Assembly: GCA_036563895.1 (NCBI GenBank)
Contig: DATCLN010000102.1
Span: 1 to 7,437, forward strand
Direction: 5' to 3'
Origin: ZCTH02-B3 sp036563895
Lineage (GTDB): Bacteria > Bacillota > Bacilli > Paenibacillales > Paenibacillaceae
DNA: 7,437 nt
Below the pieces are notes generated by a model. The model was not told the origin of the DNA. It made no database searches and was given only the letters and a program-made list of their open reading frames with translations. The number at the start of each line of letters is the position of its first letter. Position 1 is the first letter of the stretch. This document shows, in pieces, positions 5,903-7,437 of the stretch. The position numbers and the translations under genes are program-made.

Positions 5903-6876
5903 TGGCCAAAATGAAATGGCTGGCGGCGGCGTCCGTGATTCTCGTCGCGGCGGCGCTGGGGCTGACCGACTGGTTCCATCGGATGACGTTTCCGCGGCCC
6001 GCCCGGGTGGAGGTGATCATCAAGACGAACACCATGGAATTCTGGCAGGTGCTGGTGGACGGCGTCCATGTGGCTGCGGAGGAGTTCAAGGCGGAGGTGC
6101 GGGTGAACGGACCGCGGACGGAGGCCGACGTGGACGGCCAGATCGCCATGGTGGAGGATGCGATTCGGAGAAAGCCGGACGCGATCGTGCTGGCCGCCAC
6201 CGATTTCGACCGCCTGGTGCCCGTCGCGCAGAACGTCATCGACAACGGCATCCGGCTGATCATCGTCGACTCCGGGATCAACGCCGACATCGCGCACAGC
6301 GTGGTCCAGACGGACAACGTGGCGGCGGGCAACAAGGCGGGCCGGGTCATGCAGGAACACCTTCAGGGTCCGACCAAGGTGGCGATCATCAGCTTCGTGA
6401 AAAACGCCGCCTCCCTTCTCGACCGGGAAAAAGGGGTTCGGGAGGTGCTGGAAGGCGATCCGCGGATCGTGCGGCTGGACACCTACTATGTGGACGGATC
6501 GGAGCAGAACGCGTATTCCAAGGTGATGGAAATCCTGCGGAAGGACCCGGATGTCACCGGCGTCATCGGGCTCAACGAAGGCACCACCGTGGGGGCGGGC
6601 AAAGCCATCCGCGAGCTGGGGCTCAAGGACCGGGTGACGCTGGTCGGATTCGACAACTCGCTGGAAGAGATCAAGTTTCTGGAAGAAGGCGTGCTCAAGG
6701 CCACCGTGATCCAGCGGCCGTTTTCCATGGGATACTTGAGCATCAAGACCGCCGTGGAGGCCATATCGGGGAAAAAGGTGCCGAAGACCATCGACACGGG
6801 CTCGCTGGTGATCACCAGGCAGAACATGTACGAGGAGGAAAACCAGAAGCTGCTGTTCCCGTTCGTGCGGTCGTAG
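5899..6876 (+). CDS. Sugar-type substrate-binding protein (RbsB-like), probable membrane-anchored co-sensor
   Basis: This 325-residue protein has the periplasmic-binding fold of ABC sugar receptors (Peripla_BP_4/LacI type) over about residues 36-312. Typical segments are FWQVLVDG, PDAIVLAATD, VGFDNS and VIQRPFSMGY. The N-terminus has a hydrophobic segment (about 7-22) after MMAKMK, but no lipobox cysteine; in fact no cysteine is seen anywhere in the protein. This differs from the usual Gram-positive transporter lipoprotein and suggests a membrane anchor, although cleavage after the AAA at 17-19 cannot be ruled out. The ATG at 5899 overlaps the kinase stop as ATGA, with GGGAGGGGAG at 5884-5893 as Shine-Dalgarno. 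Known XylFII-LytS systems of Clostridium pair a membrane-bound sugar receptor with a kinase and YesN regulator in the same way. The ligand is unknown: a pentose, hexose or inositol-like solute is plausible. Confidence 0.9.
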   Translation: MMAKMKWLAAASVILVAAALGLTDWFHRMTFPRPARVEVIIKTNTMEFWQVLVDGVHVAAEEFKAEVRVNGPRTEADVDGQIAMVEDAIRRKPDAIVLAATDFDRLVPVAQNVIDNGIRLIIVDSGINADIAHSVVQTDNVAAGNKAGRVMQEHLQGPTKVAIISFVKNAASLLDREKGVREVLEGDPRIVRLDTYYVDGSEQNAYSKVMEILRKDPDVTGVIGLNEGTTVGAGKAIRELGLKDRVTLVGFDNSLEEIKFLEEGVLKATVIQRPFSMGYLSIKTAVEAISGKKVPKTIDTGSLVITRQNMYEEENQKLLFPFVRS

Positions 6877-6910
6877 GCGGCGGGGCGGATCGCGGGAGGA
6901 CGGGATATAG

Positions 6911-6952
6911 GCCCTTCGGCGCGCGGAAGCGCGTCCGGGGGGCGCTTTTTTT
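6911..6952 (+). terminator. Strong intrinsic terminator after the sensing operon
   Basis: A GC-rich hairpin has an inner stem CGCGC (6920-6924) and GCGCG (6929-6933) closed by a GGAA loop. Pairing extends outward through GG/TCC and CCCTT/GGGGG with one C-C mismatch. It is followed by GCGC and seven T residues (6946-6952). An alternative stem AAGCGC/GCGCTT (6927-6932 with 6942-6947) abuts the same T-run. It begins 34 bp past the binding-protein stop and separates the sensing operon from the transporter genes. Confidence 0.88.
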
Positions 6953-7037
6953 GTCCAAAAACTCCAAAAAATATTCGACCATTCCAAAAGAAAAATCCAT
7001 GGCTGATCCCCCCGGCCGTTTGTAAGTTGAAATTGGA

Positions 7038-7141
7038 ACACGGGTCCTAAGTGAAGGTCCGGCGGAACGGCCGGATGGAACGGTCCGGCGCAACAGTTCG
7101 GTGCGAAGTTCCGGCGGGAACGTCCGGCACCAATGTCCAGC
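7038..7141. repeat. Eight-copy 13-bp tandem repeat array without indels
   Basis: Eight consecutive 13-base units start at 7038, 7051, 7064, 7077, 7090, 7103, 7116 and 7129. The approximate consensus is GGAAACGTCCGGC. Columns 4 (A), 7 (G), 8 (T), 9 (C) and 10 (C) each match in seven of eight units, and columns 11-12 (GG) in six. The TCC core falls at 7045, 7058, 7084, 7097 (as TTC), 7110, 7123 and 7136, exact multiples of 13; only the third unit has lost it. The array ends 31 bp before the transporter ATPase start. Thirteen is not a multiple of three and no frame through it looks coding. Its function is unknown. Confidence 0.8.
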
Positions 7142-7160
7142 GGCAGGCGGAGAGATTTAC

Positions 7161-7167
7161 GGGGGTG
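7161..7167 (+). promoter_or_regulatory. Ribosome binding site supporting the TTG start at 7173
   Basis: GGGGGTG lies 5 nt before TTG 7173, a normal spacing. The later in-frame GTG (7188) and ATG (7194) have no comparable Shine-Dalgarno and would leave a very short run before the first nucleotide-binding strand, so TTG is preferred. Confidence 0.65.
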
Positions 7168-7172
7168 AAAGC

Positions 7173-7437
7173 TTGACGGACGAGCTGGTGCGAATGGAGG
7201 GAATCGAAAAGCGGTTTGCCGGCGTGCACGCGCTGAAAAACTGCCGTTTCGACCTGAAGGTCGGCGAGGTGCACGCGCTGGTCGGGGAGAACGGCGCCGG
7301 CAAATCGACCCTGATGAAGGTGCTGACCGGCGTGTACCAGAAGGACGGCGGGAAGATTTTTTTCAAGGGCCGGGAAGTGCAGATTCCCGACACGCGGGCC
7401 GCGCAGCGGCTGGGGATCACCATGATCCACCAGGAAC
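7173..7437 (+). CDS. Sugar ABC transporter ATPase, RbsA/MglA/XylG type (3' end outside window)
   Basis: The first 88 codons are present and run off the window. The sequence reads VRMEGIEKRFAGVHALKN, then the Walker A motif GENGAGKST (from about residue 39), then the LTGVYQKDGGKIFFKGREV block, and ends at the Q-loop as GITMIHQE. This is the first nucleotide-binding domain of the tandem-ATPase sugar importers (CUT2 family: ribose, galactose, xylose, inositol and AI-2 transporters), which are normally about 500 residues. The start is TTG. A permease gene is expected downstream, and a separate lipoprotein receptor may be encoded there, because the upstream binding protein looks dedicated to sensing. 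A terminator and a 13-bp repeat array separate it from the sensor operon, so it probably has its own promoter, plausibly controlled by the AraC-type regulator. Confidence 0.93.
   Translation, partial: MTDELVRMEGIEKRFAGVHALKNCRFDLKVGEVHALVGENGAGKSTLMKVLTGVYQKDGGKIFFKGREVQIPDTRAAQRLGITMIHQE

Noticed and set aside
5806..7041. A 411-codon - strand open frame and a 401-codon + strand frame (5820-7025) over the binding-protein gene
   Set aside because: Both are shadows of the 5899-6876 gene, with low-complexity composition and no plausible ribosome binding site. Both also run through the terminator.
6953..7053. Sigma-A promoter candidates for the ATPase gene (TTGTCC 6951-6956 with TATTCG 6972-6977; TTGAAA 7027-7032 with TAAGTG 7048-7053)
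   Set aside because: Both have only 15-bp spacers and poor -10 boxes, so neither can be supported.
7165..7176. A three-codon leader peptide GTG AAA GCT TGA overlapping the TTG start
   Set aside because: It coincides with the Shine-Dalgarno and is too short to support as a gene.

Overview
This window looks like chromosomal DNA from a high-GC Gram-positive bacterium of the Bacillota, most likely the Paenibacillaceae (for example Paenibacillus, Cohnella or Thermobacillus relatives). The evidence is the YesM/YesN-type sensor kinase and AraC-type response regulator pair, the purine-rich Shine-Dalgarno sequences, the use of GTG and TTG starts, the CcpA-style cre motif and the strong G/C third-position bias. 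The genus is inference; no phylogenetic marker is present. All genes run on the + strand.

Region 1 (1-1885) is the end of a catabolic operon. It holds the C-terminal part of an iron-containing alcohol dehydrogenase and a complete CoA-acylating methylmalonate-semialdehyde dehydrogenase (MmsA/IolA family). An alcohol-to-semialdehyde-to-acyl-CoA step fits the pair, but the substrate cannot be read from the sequence.

Region 2 (1886-2491) is a 606-base non-coding stretch and the most unusual part of the window. Four near-identical 21-bp palindromes (core ACGGAC-N5-GTCCGT) lie at dyad centres 1935, 1986, 2059 and 2110, and a perfect match to the cre consensus is centred at 2022.5. The array is mirror-symmetric to the base: gaps of 51, 36.5, 36.5 and 51 bp, with the two left palindromes on one strand and the two right ones on the other. 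The spacers between them are unrelated in sequence. One palindrome is followed by a T-run and may also terminate the mmsA transcript. Further downstream are two overlapping hairpins, an AT-rich inverted repeat and three imperfect direct repeats just ahead of the next operon.

Region 3 (2492-6876) is a tightly packed sensing operon: an AraC-type response regulator, a two-transmembrane sensor histidine kinase with a large extracellular domain, and a sugar-type periplasmic-binding protein that lacks a lipobox and seems to be anchored by an N-terminal hydrophobic helix. The intergenic gaps are 6 bp and a 4-bp ATGA overlap. I infer a three-component sensor in which the binding protein detects a sugar or related solute outside the cell, the kinase relays the signal, and the regulator activates transport and catabolic genes. 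A strong intrinsic terminator closes the operon.

Region 4 (6877-7437) has the terminator, then an array of eight 13-bp tandem repeats in perfect register (7038-7141), then the start of a RbsA/MglA-type sugar ABC transporter ATPase, which is cut by the window end. This transporter is the probable target of the sensor.
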